This document shows positions 1 through 7,615 of a DNA stretch of 64,000 nt, one piece after another. The notes below the pieces were generated by a model. That model did no database searches. It was not told the DNA's origin and saw nothing but the letters and a program-made list of their open reading frames with translations. A program made the translations under genes and the position numbers. This stretch comes from Streptoalloteichus tenebrarius (GTDB lineage Bacteria; Actinomycetota; Actinomycetes; Mycobacteriales; Pseudonocardiaceae). The stretch covers positions 62,001 to 126,000 of the forward strand of contig NZ_JAMTCP010000002.1 of assembly GCF_024171885.1 (NCBI RefSeq), read 5' to 3'. Within the stretch, counting starts at the first letter, position 1; the number at the start of each line of letters is the position of its first letter.

Positions 1-211
1 CGGCCAGGTCGTCGACGATCTCGTCCGCCCAGCGCGCGAACCCGTACAGCGCGTGCACGGAGGGGCGGCGCGCCGGTGGCAGCAGCCGCGTGGCCAGGAA
101 GAACGTGCGGCCGTGGTGGGCGTTGAGCCGCCGGCACCGCGCGTAGGCGGCGCGCAGCCGCGGCTCGGTGATGCCGGCCGCGTCGAGTTCCGCCGCGCTC
201 ATCCGGGACAT
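1..211 (-). CDS. crtB: Phytoene synthase, N-terminal part (runs off left edge)
   Basis: Phytoene synthase condenses two geranylgeranyl diphosphates to phytoene, the first committed step of C40 carotenoids. Only about 70 residues are visible because the gene leaves the window. They begin [13 protein letters not shown] and contain [13 protein letters not shown], then [18 protein letters not shown], which is the opening signature of the squalene/phytoene synthase fold including the first acidic cluster (ADEIVDD). The start is placed at 211; an in-frame ATG at 202 is an alternative, and the ribosome site is weak. It begins 13 bases after the mannosyltransferase stop, so the two are probably co-transcribed. 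The partner genes crtI and crtE lie on the same strand but 7 and 10 kb upstream, an unusual separation. Confidence 0.85.
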   Translation of the reverse strand, partial: MSRMSAAELDAAGITEPRLRAAYARCRRLNAHHGRTFFLATRLLPPARRPSVHALYGFARWADEIVDDLA

Positions 212-224
212 TCCCGCACAGTGT

Positions 225-1973
225 CTACGCCCGCGCCCTGCCCGACCGGCTGGACAGTCCCAACGGGTCGTGCCGCACCAGCGAGACGCTGGCCAGCGCG
301 GAGACGAGCAGCGCTCCGCCCAGGAAGCCCCACGACTCCAGGGCGCTGTTGCCCGACGGGTAGGTCACCAGCAGCAGCCACACCGACCCGCCGACCACCG
401 GCACCATCGCCGACAGCCGCCAGGTGAGGCCGGCGGCCAGCGCCAACGCCCAGGTGAAGTACCAGGGCAGCGTGGCGTGGGCGAGCACGGCGACGGCCAC
501 CAGCACGATCGAGGCCCTGCGGACCGCCTCGCGGGGGTCGCCGTCGCGGGCGGCCCACCACTGCCGGATGCCGATGTAGGCGAGCAGCAGCGTGCCCAGG
601 GCCCGGCCGGTGTAGATGAACGGGTCGTAGCCGACGTCGACGAACAACCCGACGAAGGAGTGGGCCAGCATGCCGAGGCCGGTCGGCAGTGACAGCCAGT
701 TCACGATGGCGGCGGAGGTCTTGAGCCCGCTGATCCAGCCGAGGTCCACCCCGGCGAGCACGGTGCACGTGGTGAACAGCCCGACGAACACCGCGAGCCC
801 GGTCCCCGCGGCGCGCGCGAACCGGGACCAGGGCGAGCCGGTCAGCCGGGAGGCCCACACCCACACCAGGAACGGCAGGACGACCACCGCGGTCGCCTTG
901 ACCGCCGCGGCGAGGGTGATCAGGGCGATGCCGGCCACGTGCCGCCGGTCGAGCACGAACACCGTGCCGAGCGCGAGCAGGCCGATCATGAGCTGGTCGT
1001 TGTGTGCCCCCGCCACCAGGTGGACCAGGGCCAGCGGGTTGGCCACCGCCAGCCACAGGGCCACCGAGGTGCGCCCGCCCAGGTGGCGGACCAGGCCGGG
1101 CAGCGCCCAGCACAGCATCGCCAGGCCGGTCAGCATGAGCAGCCGCATGACGAGCACGCCGGCGATCACGCTGTTCCCGGTGACGGCCACGACGCCCTTG
1201 GCGGCGAGCACGAACAGCGGCCCGTAGGGCGCGATCGTGTTCTGCCACAGCCAGCTCACGTTGTCCGTCAGCGGGCCGGGCAGGACCGACGGCCCGACCT
1301 CGTACGGGTCGAAGCCGTGCAACGCGAGGTTGCCCTGCGCGAGGTAGCTGTAGACGTCGCGGCTGAACAGGGGTGGCGCGATGACCAACGGCGCCACCCA
1401 CGCCGCGACCGTGGTGAGCACGCCGTGCGCGTTGGTCCGCTCGGCGCGGACCTCGCGGCCCAGCCGGACCCAGGCCCAGACGAGGAACGCCACGCCGACG
1501 TAGACCACGCCGGTCGCCAGGTCGCGCCCGTGCCCGTACCGCACCCACGACAGCGCGCTGTCGACGATCAGGGGGTCGCGGACGAGGGTGCCGCCCGCGC
1601 CGATCCCGCCCAACGCGAGCAGGGCCGTGCCGAGCAGGCCGAGCAGCAGGGTGCGGATCTGCATGACCGGCCGTCGCCAGGCGAGTGGGGGCCGGGTCTC
1701 GGGCTCCGGCGTCCGCGCGATCCTTGGAACGGTCGGGGCGTCGGCCGGAGGCGGCCCCGCCGTCGTCGCCCTGGGGTCCGCGACCCTCGGCTCGCCGGTC
1801 CTGGGCTCGGTGGTCCAGGGCTCCGCCCTGGCGCCGCCCGTCGGGGCCGGCCGCAGGGACGGCTCGGCGCACGGGTTCTTGCGGGCAGGCGCGTTCGCCA
1901 CCGGAGTCCGGCTGGCGCCGGAGTCGGTGCCTGGGCGGGGCAGTGACGGGATCGCGGGCATCGCGTCGACCAT
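225..1973 (-). CDS. Polyprenol-phosphomannose-dependent alpha-1,6-mannosyltransferase (MptA/MptB family)
   Basis: Integral membrane GT-C glycosyltransferase of the family that extends the alpha-1,6-mannan backbone of lipomannan and lipoarabinomannan using polyprenyl-phosphomannose. About a dozen hydrophobic segments follow a proline-rich, charged N-terminal tail of roughly 100 residues. The first extracytoplasmic loop region carries [11 protein letters not shown], the acidic and tyrosine motif typical of the family, and later [12 protein letters not shown]. The start is uncertain: ATG at 1973 (MVDAMPAIP) is used, ATG at 1961 is equally possible, and an in-frame extension to 2069 is unlikely. 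The inverted repeat TGACGCACGTCA (2057-2068) just upstream could be an operator. Gene order with crtE/idsA, metF and lppM recalls the mycobacterial mptA neighbourhood, but I cannot separate MptA from MptB by sequence alone. Confidence 0.8.
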   Translation of the reverse strand: MVDAMPAIPSLPRPGTDSGASRTPVANAPARKNPCAEPSLRPAPTGGARAEPWTTEPRTGEPRVADPRATTAGPPPADAPTVPRIARTPEPETRPPLAWRRPVMQIRTLLLGLLGTALLALGGIGAGGTLVRDPLIVDSALSWVRYGHGRDLATGVVYVGVAFLVWAWVRLGREVRAERTNAHGVLTTVAAWVAPLVIAPPLFSRDVYSYLAQGNLALHGFDPYEVGPSVLPGPLTDNVSWLWQNTIAPYGPLFVLAAKGVVAVTGNSVIAGVLVMRLLMLTGLAMLCWALPGLVRHLGGRTSVALWLAVANPLALVHLVAGAHNDQLMIGLLALGTVFVLDRRHVAGIALITLAAAVKATAVVVLPFLVWVWASRLTGSPWSRFARAAGTGLAVFVGLFTTCTVLAGVDLGWISGLKTSAAIVNWLSLPTGLGMLAHSFVGLFVDVGYDPFIYTGRALGTLLLAYIGIRQWWAARDGDPREAVRRASIVLVAVAVLAHATLPWYFTWALALAAGLTWRLSAMVPVVGGSVWLLLVTYPSGNSALESWGFLGGALLVSALASVSLVRHDPLGLSSRSGRARA

Positions 1974-2258
1974 GGTCCCACAACGCCCGCGCGCGTTGAC
2001 GGGCAACGCCGCCGTGTCCCGCGGGTGTGACCAGGACCCTTGTCCCGCCCCGCGAATGACGCACGTCACACGCGCGGTTGACCTGGTCGGACGGTGGGGT
2101 GGTCGATGTGGTGCTCGATGTGGTGGTCGATCTCGCGCTGCCCTGGGCGACAGCCGGGTGGGCGTTGGACGGTGCTCTCCTGCCGGGGCACGTCAGGAGA
2201 GCACCATCCACCGTGCATCCGGCGCTGGGCTGCCGGCGCGGCGGTGGTTCGGGCGGGG

Positions 2259-2699
2259 TCAGTGCGGGGTGAAGACCTTCGACACGAACTCGGCGAGCTG
2301 GTCGTCGGTGATGTTGCGGGCCAGGTCGGCCTCGCTGATCATGCCGATCAGCCGGTGGCCCCCCTCCACGTCGATCACGGGCAGCCGCTTGATCTGCTCA
2401 CGTTCCATCATGTCGAGGACCTCGCGCAGGTCCGCGTCGGCGCTGACCCAGTGCAGCCTGCCGGCGTAGTCGCCGGCCTTGGTGGTCCGCAGGTCGTGTC
2501 CCTCGGCGCAGCACCGCACGACGATGTCGCGGTCGGTGATCACGCCCTTGAGCCGCTGGTCCTCGCCGCAGATCGGCAGCGCGCCGACGTCGAGGTCGCG
2601 CATCATCCGCGCGGCGTCGTACAGGGACTGGTTCTCGCCGATGCAGTGGGCCTCGCCGTGCATGATGTCGCGGGCCTTGAGGTTCTGGCGACTGGTCAC
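2259..2699 (-). CDS. Tandem CBS-domain protein, Hrp1-like
   Basis: Protein of 146 residues made of two CBS motifs and nothing else. It resembles mycobacterial hypoxic response protein 1 in length and in the sequence ARDIMHGEAHCIGENQSL near the start and GALPICGEDQRLKGVITDRD at the end of CBS1; CBS2 ends RLIGMISEADLARNI. Paired CBS motifs bind adenine nucleotides or similar ligands, and Hrp1-type proteins are induced in hypoxia, but no ligand can be read here. The GTG start at 2699 is firm because an AAGGAGG ribosome site lies 5 bases before it; the open frame upstream to 2984 is not coding. It is transcribed in the same direction as the deacetylase-like lipoprotein 380 bases upstream. Confidence 0.8.
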   Translation of the reverse strand: MTSRQNLKARDIMHGEAHCIGENQSLYDAARMMRDLDVGALPICGEDQRLKGVITDRDIVVRCCAEGHDLRTTKAGDYAGRLHWVSADADLREVLDMMEREQIKRLPVIDVEGGHRLIGMISEADLARNITDDQLAEFVSKVFTPH

Positions 2700-3078
2700 G
2701 GGTACCTCCTTGTTCCGGCGCCGGCCCGCGCCGGGCGCGGCGCCTGCGACTCGCGCCGGCCGACCCGGTCGGTCGGCCGTGCGGGAAGCCGGTCGAGGCG
2801 GTTCCCACGGCGTTCGTCCCGCCAGGGGGAAGCCGGGAACCGAACAGCCGGCCCCAGCATGCGCCGCCGCTCCGGGTGCCGGCCACACGGAGTCACCCAC
2901 AGCGGTGGGCGCACGGTTCTGAGGTACCCACGACGAGCCATTCGTACCCGGCGGACGCCACGGAACGTGGTACCCGGGTCGCACCGGGGCGGTGCGCCGT
3001 GGACTGGCCGACCTCGCCTGGCCGTTGCTCGGCCGCGGTCGGACCTCCGTTGGGCGCGGTCGCCGCCGGCGCGTCGGC
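2700..3078. other. Intergenic stretch without a gene
   Basis: This 379-base gap separates the deacetylase-like gene from the CBS-domain gene, both on the minus strand. It contains the ribosome site of the CBS gene at its left end and several GGTACC-containing sequences between about 2920 and 2980. I see no coding signal with a credible start, and no strong terminator hairpin. Confidence 0.5.
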
Positions 3079-3933
3079 CTAGCCCTTGACGACGTCCGAG
3101 AGGCGGACGAAGCGGAAGCCGGCGTTGGTCAGCTTCGGGAGGGCGGCGGTGAGGCCCGGGAGCACGCCGCCACCCGGGTTGACCATCCGCGCCATGACGA
3201 TCGAGCCGGCCTTGACGGCCCTGAGGTTCCGCTCCACCTGCGCGGACGACGCGACGCCCCGCTCGTCGGCGTTGACCTCGAAGCTGACCGCCTTCTCCCC
3301 GAGGTCGCCGAGCAGGCGCACGGCCACGTCGTCGTAGTACCCGCCCATCGACCGGAAGAAGCGCGGGGCCTTCCCGGTCAGCGTGGTGAGCTTCTCGTGG
3401 GTGCCGGCGACCTCGTCGATCACCTCGGCCACACTCAGCGTGCCCTGGACGCCCAACGCGGACTGCCCGTTGATCGACAGCGGCCGGTGGGTCCTGCCGT
3501 GGTTGGCCAGCTCGAACAGCGGGTCCTTGGCGAGGGCCTCGGCCACGGCCTGGTTGGCGTCGATCCACCGCGCGTTGAGGAACAGCGTCGCCGGGATCTG
3601 CCGCTGTCTCAGGAAGTCCAGCAGCTTCTGGTCCACCCCGCTGTCGTTCTCGCCGCCGCACGCGTTGAAGGTGAGCGCGACGACCTTCTCGTCCGTCGGC
3701 AGGCGGGTGAGCACGCCGGCGATGTCGGTGCCCCACGCCCTCGGCCGGTCGACCGCGTACCGCGCGATCAGGTCGTCACGCAGCGGGCGGTACCCGTGCC
3801 CTGGGGACCCGGCGTTGGCGGCGCTCGTCGCGCTCACCGGAGCGGTGGTCGGACTGCCACAGGCGGCGAGCGCTGTCCCCGCGAGCAGGGTCAGCAGCCC
3901 TCGTCGGCTCAGCGTCCGCACGGGTCCTGGCAC
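3079..3933 (-). CDS. NodB-fold polysaccharide deacetylase-like lipoprotein with altered first motif
   Basis: Exported carbohydrate-esterase-4-like protein of 284 residues. It begins with a twin-arginine-like signal (LSRRGLLTLLAG) and lipobox LAAC with Cys25, so it should be a lipoprotein on the outer face of the membrane. The NodB fold is recognisable: motif 1 is ALTFNACGGEND, motif 2 is NHGRTHRPLS (the two metal histidines) and motif 3 is RFFRSMGGYYDD. In this subfamily motif 1 normally reads TFDACGG; here the aspartate is asparagine (AAC codon), the position of the catalytic base, so activity is doubtful. The GTG start at 3933 is supported by GAGGAG eight bases upstream. A palindrome at 4004-4017 may be its operator. 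Confidence 0.8.
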   Translation of the reverse strand: MPGPVRTLSRRGLLTLLAGTALAACGSPTTAPVSATSAANAGSPGHGYRPLRDDLIARYAVDRPRAWGTDIAGVLTRLPTDEKVVALTFNACGGENDSGVDQKLLDFLRQRQIPATLFLNARWIDANQAVAEALAKDPLFELANHGRTHRPLSINGQSALGVQGTLSVAEVIDEVAGTHEKLTTLTGKAPRFFRSMGGYYDDVAVRLLGDLGEKAVSFEVNADERGVASSAQVERNLRAVKAGSIVMARMVNPGGGVLPGLTAALPKLTNAGFRFVRLSDVVKG

Positions 3934-4003
3934 GCGATCAGCTCCTCGGTCAGGGCCGGATTTGGTGCCCCAACACGGTACGGAGGCACCCCGCCGCCGG
4001 ATG

Positions 4004-4017
4004 TTACGACTTCGTAA
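4004..4017. promoter_or_regulatory. Palindrome TTACGACTTCGTAA upstream of the deacetylase-like gene
   Basis: Six-base arms TTACGA and TCGTAA flank two bases. On the minus strand the right part overlaps TAACAT, a plausible -10 hexamer about 70 bases before the deacetylase-like start. It looks like an operator, but no regulator can be named. Confidence 0.4.
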
Positions 4018-4311
4018 ATGCGTACACCAGCAACTTGTGGTGTCCACGCCACCTTTCGTTCACGACACACGCTCTGACCTGCGGGTTCGGCGACGGAAAA
4101 TCCTCGTCAGCGTGTCACGTCCATTGTGTCGGTAGATCACGGGACGGCCAACGAGGCCGCCGGCCAGACCACGGTGATCGTCCGTTCGGCGCGCAGCCGC
4201 ATCGTCTCCACGCGATGCGGCGGGGCCGCCCGCGTGCCGGGAGACCGGACGCCGAGGACCGCCCGCCATGGAGTGACCACAGTGGACGGAGGTGGCGGTG
4301 CGGGGCGGCGG
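4018..4311. other. Intergenic stretch without a gene
   Basis: Relatively AT-rich for this window around 4018-4130, then GC-rich. The far end (4275-4311) is the beginning of the left copy of a duplicated segment that includes the end of a DUF397 gene. No credible gene is seen. Confidence 0.4.
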
Positions 4312-4670
4312 TCAGCTCAGGCACGTGACGAAGGCCCACCAGATCGCCGGGGAGAAGGTCGGCACCGGTCCGTCGGGGTCCTTCGAGTCCCGCATCGGGA
4401 CGTGTTGTCAGCCGGGCAAGGGGCCGGGGCCATCGTTGGTCGGCCAAGGGCGGTCTTCATCAGCTTCTTCTGGGGGAACGTGAGTGTCCGTGCTCAACGG
4501 CATCGCCTCCGACTGGCCGGACCAGGGACTGCGCCAGTGGCGGACCACAGTGGACGGAGGTGGATGCCCGGGGCGATGATCAGCTCAGGTGGGCGACGAA
4601 AGCTCGCCAGGTCGCCGGGGAGAAGGTCAGCACCGGCCCGTCCGGGTTCTTCGAGTCCCGCACTGCGATG
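4275..4670. repeat. Diverged direct duplication of a DUF397 gene end
   Basis: About 125 bases starting GACCACAGTGGACGGAGGTG occur at 4275 and again at 4543. Each copy continues through the last 27 codons and the stop codon of a DUF397 gene read on the minus strand. The copies are about 268 bases apart and differ at scattered positions, including one small length difference near the start. The right copy belongs to the intact gene at 4580-4765; the left copy is a remnant. Confidence 0.7.
4312..4413 (-). pseudogene. Remnant of a DUF397 gene
   Basis: Read on the minus strand from 4395 the sequence gives MRDSKDPDGPVPTFSPAIWW then AFVTCLS and stop, aligning with the last 27 residues of the intact neighbour (VRDSKNPDGPVLTFSPATWR then AFVAHLS). 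Just upstream, in frame, is a TGA codon, and the N-terminal half of the gene is not recognisable. This is therefore the carboxy end of a duplicated DUF397 gene whose front has decayed. No ribosome site is seen at the internal ATG, so translation is unlikely. Confidence 0.65.
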
Positions 4671-4765
4671 TCTCCACGCACCGGCGCGACCTCGACGCAG
4701 TCGTCCTTCAGCGCGCTGTGCCTGCTCTTCCGCCAGTGCGGGAAACTCTTGTGGGAGAGGAGCAT
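4580..4765 (-). CDS. DUF397 small protein
   Basis: A 61-residue DUF397 protein of the actinobacterial family that accompanies XRE regulators and acts with them as a regulatory or toxin-antitoxin-like pair. The family core is clear: WRKSRHSALKDDCVEVAPV, then VRDSKNPDGPVLTFSPATWR and a C-terminal AFVAHLS. The ATG at 4765 lies one base after the TGA of the XRE gene, and the ribosome site AGGAGG is inside the last codons of that gene, so the two are translationally coupled. An in-frame ATG at 4807 would overlap the regulator and is less likely. A decayed copy of its end lies 270 bases downstream. Confidence 0.85.
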   Translation of the reverse strand: MLLSHKSFPHWRKSRHSALKDDCVEVAPVRGDIAVRDSKNPDGPVLTFSPATWRAFVAHLS

Positions 4766-4766
4766 C

Positions 4767-5615
4767 TCATCCTCCTGTCCTCTCGGCTTGTTCAGCCATC
4801 TCGGCAACCCGGCGGACAGATTCGTCGTGGCTCAGTGAGAGGCGCAAGATCGTGTGGAGAAGCTTGCGATACTCACGTACCTCCCGGCGATCTTCAATGT
4901 AGACGGCAGTGGTCGGGGCCTCAAGGACAACGATCGACGGGGCGTCGGCGAAGTCCATGATCACAAATGGGCTGCTGGTGGGAAGATGTCCTGCGGTCAG
5001 GAGGGCTACCCGCAGCGTTACTGATGGCCGTTGGGCCATTAATACGATGTATTGAAGCTGTTCTGCGGCTACAGATGGCGTCTCCATCACGCGCAGCAGT
5101 GCTGCCTCGTCAACCAGGGCGGTGAATCGCGGTGGTTTTGCCTTGCTCAGGACACTCTTCCTCGCGAGTCGGTGGGCCACGCGATGCTCCGTTTCTTCAT
5201 CGGAGAGATCGCCGTATGAGAAGACCAGCCGCATGTAGTCAGGTGTCTGGAGGAGACCTGGGACGAGTTGTGGTTGAAAGTTCGCAATGGCAGTGGCCTT
5301 GGACTCGAACTGAGAATATGCCGATATTCCGTTCGAATGGGGGGATGAGCGTTGCCACCACCCGGTCTCACCCGTACCTCGACACAGTTCCAGCAGGTCA
5401 CTGCGCGTGGGCCCGTTGACCCGGTACAGCGCGAGGAGCGCCGCCGCGTCCTCCACCTTGATGCTGCGCTTGCCGTTCTCCAGCCGGCTGAGTTTGCTGG
5501 GCGACATGTCGAGATAGCGCGCGACCTCGGCTCCGGTGTAGCCGGCTGCCTCGCGCAGGCGGCGCAGTTCCGCGCCCACCTGTCGGGCGCGTACGGTGGG
5601 GTTGTCGTCTGCCAT
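4767..5615 (-). CDS. XRE-family regulator with DUF5753 domain
   Basis: DNA-binding protein of 282 residues. Residues about 10-65 form an XRE helix-turn-helix (GAELRRLREAAGYTGAEVAR, then DMSPSKLSRLENGK); the rest is the DUF5753 region, with its usual GLLQTPDYMR near residue 120. Such regulators pair with the adjacent DUF397 protein in differentiation and antibiotic regulation in actinomycetes. The ATG at 5615 is preceded by AAGGGA. Base composition is lower in GC than the neighbours and codon use is less biased, consistent with frequent exchange of this gene family. It is divergent from the small gene at 5764. Confidence 0.85.
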   Translation of the reverse strand: MADDNPTVRARQVGAELRRLREAAGYTGAEVARYLDMSPSKLSRLENGKRSIKVEDAAALLALYRVNGPTRSDLLELCRGTGETGWWQRSSPHSNGISAYSQFESKATAIANFQPQLVPGLLQTPDYMRLVFSYGDLSDEETEHRVAHRLARKSVLSKAKPPRFTALVDEAALLRVMETPSVAAEQLQYIVLMAQRPSVTLRVALLTAGHLPTSSPFVIMDFADAPSIVVLEAPTTAVYIEDRREVREYRKLLHTILRLSLSHDESVRRVAEMAEQAERTGG

Positions 5616-5700
5616 GGATTGTTCCCTTCCCGTGCTCGGCGAGGAAGGTAGAGGGTGGCACCGCGCGTTCCGCTAGGGGTTTCACCCAAAAGTGTGTTGC

Positions 5701-5729
5701 TTGACCCGGTGTCATTCCCGGGAAATTCT
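5701..5729 (+). promoter_or_regulatory. Candidate promoter of the small gene at 5764
   Basis: TTGACC (5701-5706), 17 bases, then AATTCT (5724-5729), a good housekeeping -35/-10 pair 35 bases before the start codon, which has its own GGAGG ribosome site. Confidence 0.5.
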
Positions 5730-5763
5730 TGCGCCTTCGTGAAGCGAACTCTGGAGGGGCGGG

Positions 5764-6108
5764 ATGGGGTCAGCGGCGGTACGGGCGGCCTTCGACGAGT
5801 TGGAGGACCGACTCCACGAGTACCTGGACAACGTGGAGCTGATCGTGCGGAAGGGATCGGACGAGTCCCGGTTGAGCCTGGTGGCGGTCGAGGTGCCGAC
5901 GCTGCTCGCCCTGGCGCGGGCGCTGATCAGGGAGCACCGGCCGGACTCGGCGGGGCACTGCGCGAGCTGCGGGCACCGGTGGCGACGCTGGTGGCTGATC
6001 CGCGAACCGTGGCCGTGCGCGGTGGTGCGGACGGCGCACCAGTACATGACCAATCCGGACCGGGTGCTGGCCGTGTGCGGCATGCCCGACCCGACCGACG
6101 ACGACTGA
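5764..6108 (+). CDS. Small hypothetical protein with a CxxC motif
   Basis: Unrecognised protein of 114 residues. The first half is an amphipathic helical region (AFDELEDRLHEYLDNVELIV); the second half contains HCASCGHRWRRWW and a further Cys at PWPCAVVR, suggesting a small metal-binding or structural Cys cluster. The ATG is preceded by GGAGGGGCGGG. It is divergent from the XRE regulator and sits beside the DUF397 module, where small helper or reporter proteins of unknown role are common. Function not assigned. Confidence 0.65.
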   Translation: MGSAAVRAAFDELEDRLHEYLDNVELIVRKGSDESRLSLVAVEVPTLLALARALIREHRPDSAGHCASCGHRWRRWWLIREPWPCAVVRTAHQYMTNPDRVLAVCGMPDPTDDD

Positions 6109-6178
6109 GCCACGGACCACGTGCATGGCGTTCGGATCGGAGTCCACTTCGGACACCGTGACGACGGGCGGAGACGAC

Positions 6179-6213
6179 GAAGCGCCAGCGGGTCCGGGAC
6201 CCACTGGCGCTTC
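6179..6213. terminator. Hairpin between converging genes
   Basis: GAAGCGCCAG (6179-6188) pairs with CTGGCGCTTC (6204-6213); the inner part GGGTCC/GGACCC also pairs, giving a nearly perfect 35-base palindrome between the small gene and the L,D-transpeptidase gene, which converge. Probably a bidirectional terminator. Confidence 0.65.
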
Positions 6214-6235
6214 GCGCGCTCCCGTCAGCCGCGGC

Positions 6236-7426
6236 TCACACGGCGGACTTGGCCACCCACATCTCCCACGGCACCGCCCAGATGTCGTTGCCCGTCGGGG
6301 GGATGTCGATCGCCGAACCGGTGATCTCCACCGGGTCGCCGACCAGCGCGTTGTCGAAGTACTCCTTGGCGCGCGCGGTCGTCAGGTTGACGCAGCCGTG
6401 CGAGACGTTCTGCTTCCCCTGAGCCCAGGCGGACTGGTCGTAGGCGTGCACGTACTCCCCGTTGTAGGAGAGCTGCACGCCCCAGTTGACCACGACGTCG
6501 TAGTTGTACTTGTCGTTCTTCATCCGCACCGTGTTCTGGCGGGACATGACCCAGTACGTGCCGTTCCTGGTGACCCGGCCCGGGTCGAAGTCCGCGCCGT
6601 AGCTCGCCGGGTAGTCGGCGATCTGCTGACCGTCCCGGATCACCACCATGCGGTGCGTCGAGGTGTTGCCGCGCACGATCTGGGACCGCCCGATGGTGAA
6701 CGTGGAGACCACGTCCTGCGCGCCGTACGCGCCCTCCCCGTGCGGGACCCCGTAGAGCTTGATCTTCGCGGTGACCTGGGTGCCCGGCTTCCAGTACTCC
6801 TTCGGCCGCCACACCGCGGTCTTGTTGTCCATCCAGCCCCACGCGCCCTCGGCCGGGACCGAGGACTCCACGGTCATCGCCTTCTGCACCGACGCCTTGT
6901 CCGGCACCGGCGCGGAGAAGATCACCATGATCGGCATCGCGATGCCGTAGGTCTGGTGGTCACCGACGTTGACGCTCGCGCTGATCGTGCGGGCCGGCCT
7001 GACCGTGGTGAACGAGCCCGTGATCGGCACCTGGTTGCCGTCGGCGCCGACCGCGCTGCCCGACCACGTGTAGGTCTTGCCGTACCCCAGCTCCTCGCCG
7101 ACGGTCCAGCTCTTCCTGTCGGGCGAGAGCGTGCCCCTGACCTGCCTGCCCTCCGGATTGGTCAGGGCGACGTCGTTGATCGTGCCGTCCGCGACGTCCA
7201 CCTTGACCGGAGCCACCGGCGAGACGTCCGCCGCGCCGTCGGCCGGCGTCACGCCGACCTTGGCGGGCTTCGCCGGAACACTCGCCGGCGAGGCGTTGCC
7301 CTGGGCCTCGGCCCTGGGCGTGCTGCCGCCGCTGCACGAGGTCAGCGTCGCGGTCACGGCGAACGCGGCCAGTGCGGCCACGCCGACCGTCACCCAACGC
7401 CGGACCCGGCGCCGTTCCCCCAGCAT
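6236..7426 (-). CDS. L,D-transpeptidase lipoprotein (YkuD, LdtMt2 type)
   Basis: Periplasmic peptidoglycan cross-linking enzyme that makes 3-3 links between stem peptides and is the usual target of carbapenems. The 396 residues comprise a signal peptide with lipobox LTSC (Cys31), two Ig-like domains (about residues 55-245, containing the family's GYGKTYTWSG), then the YkuD catalytic domain with SHGCVNL, the nucleophile Cys at about residue 345. The C-terminal tail rich in Trp (WAVPWEMW) is typical of the mycobacterial class. The ATG at 7426 is preceded by AAGGGG. Length and order of domains match the LdtMt2 family. Confidence 0.92.
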   Translation of the reverse strand: MLGERRRVRRWVTVGVAALAAFAVTATLTSCSGGSTPRAEAQGNASPASVPAKPAKVGVTPADGAADVSPVAPVKVDVADGTINDVALTNPEGRQVRGTLSPDRKSWTVGEELGYGKTYTWSGSAVGADGNQVPITGSFTTVRPARTISASVNVGDHQTYGIAMPIMVIFSAPVPDKASVQKAMTVESSVPAEGAWGWMDNKTAVWRPKEYWKPGTQVTAKIKLYGVPHGEGAYGAQDVVSTFTIGRSQIVRGNTSTHRMVVIRDGQQIADYPASYGADFDPGRVTRNGTYWVMSRQNTVRMKNDKYNYDVVVNWGVQLSYNGEYVHAYDQSAWAQGKQNVSHGCVNLTTARAKEYFDNALVGDPVEITGSAIDIPPTGNDIWAVPWEMWVAKSAV

Positions 7427-7615
7427 GGGTTCCCCTTACTGTCGTTGCCCTCCGCCCACCTTGACGTTCTGGCTCGCCCTGACGTTGGGCAGTTGCCAAC
7501 GTGACCTCGGTCACGTCCGGGGCAGCGTTCCACCCCCTCACCGGGGTGATGCTGAAGGCCGGTGAGGACTTAGAGATAGCAGGTTCCCCCGACGAATGAT
7601 CACCCGGCCGTGCTC

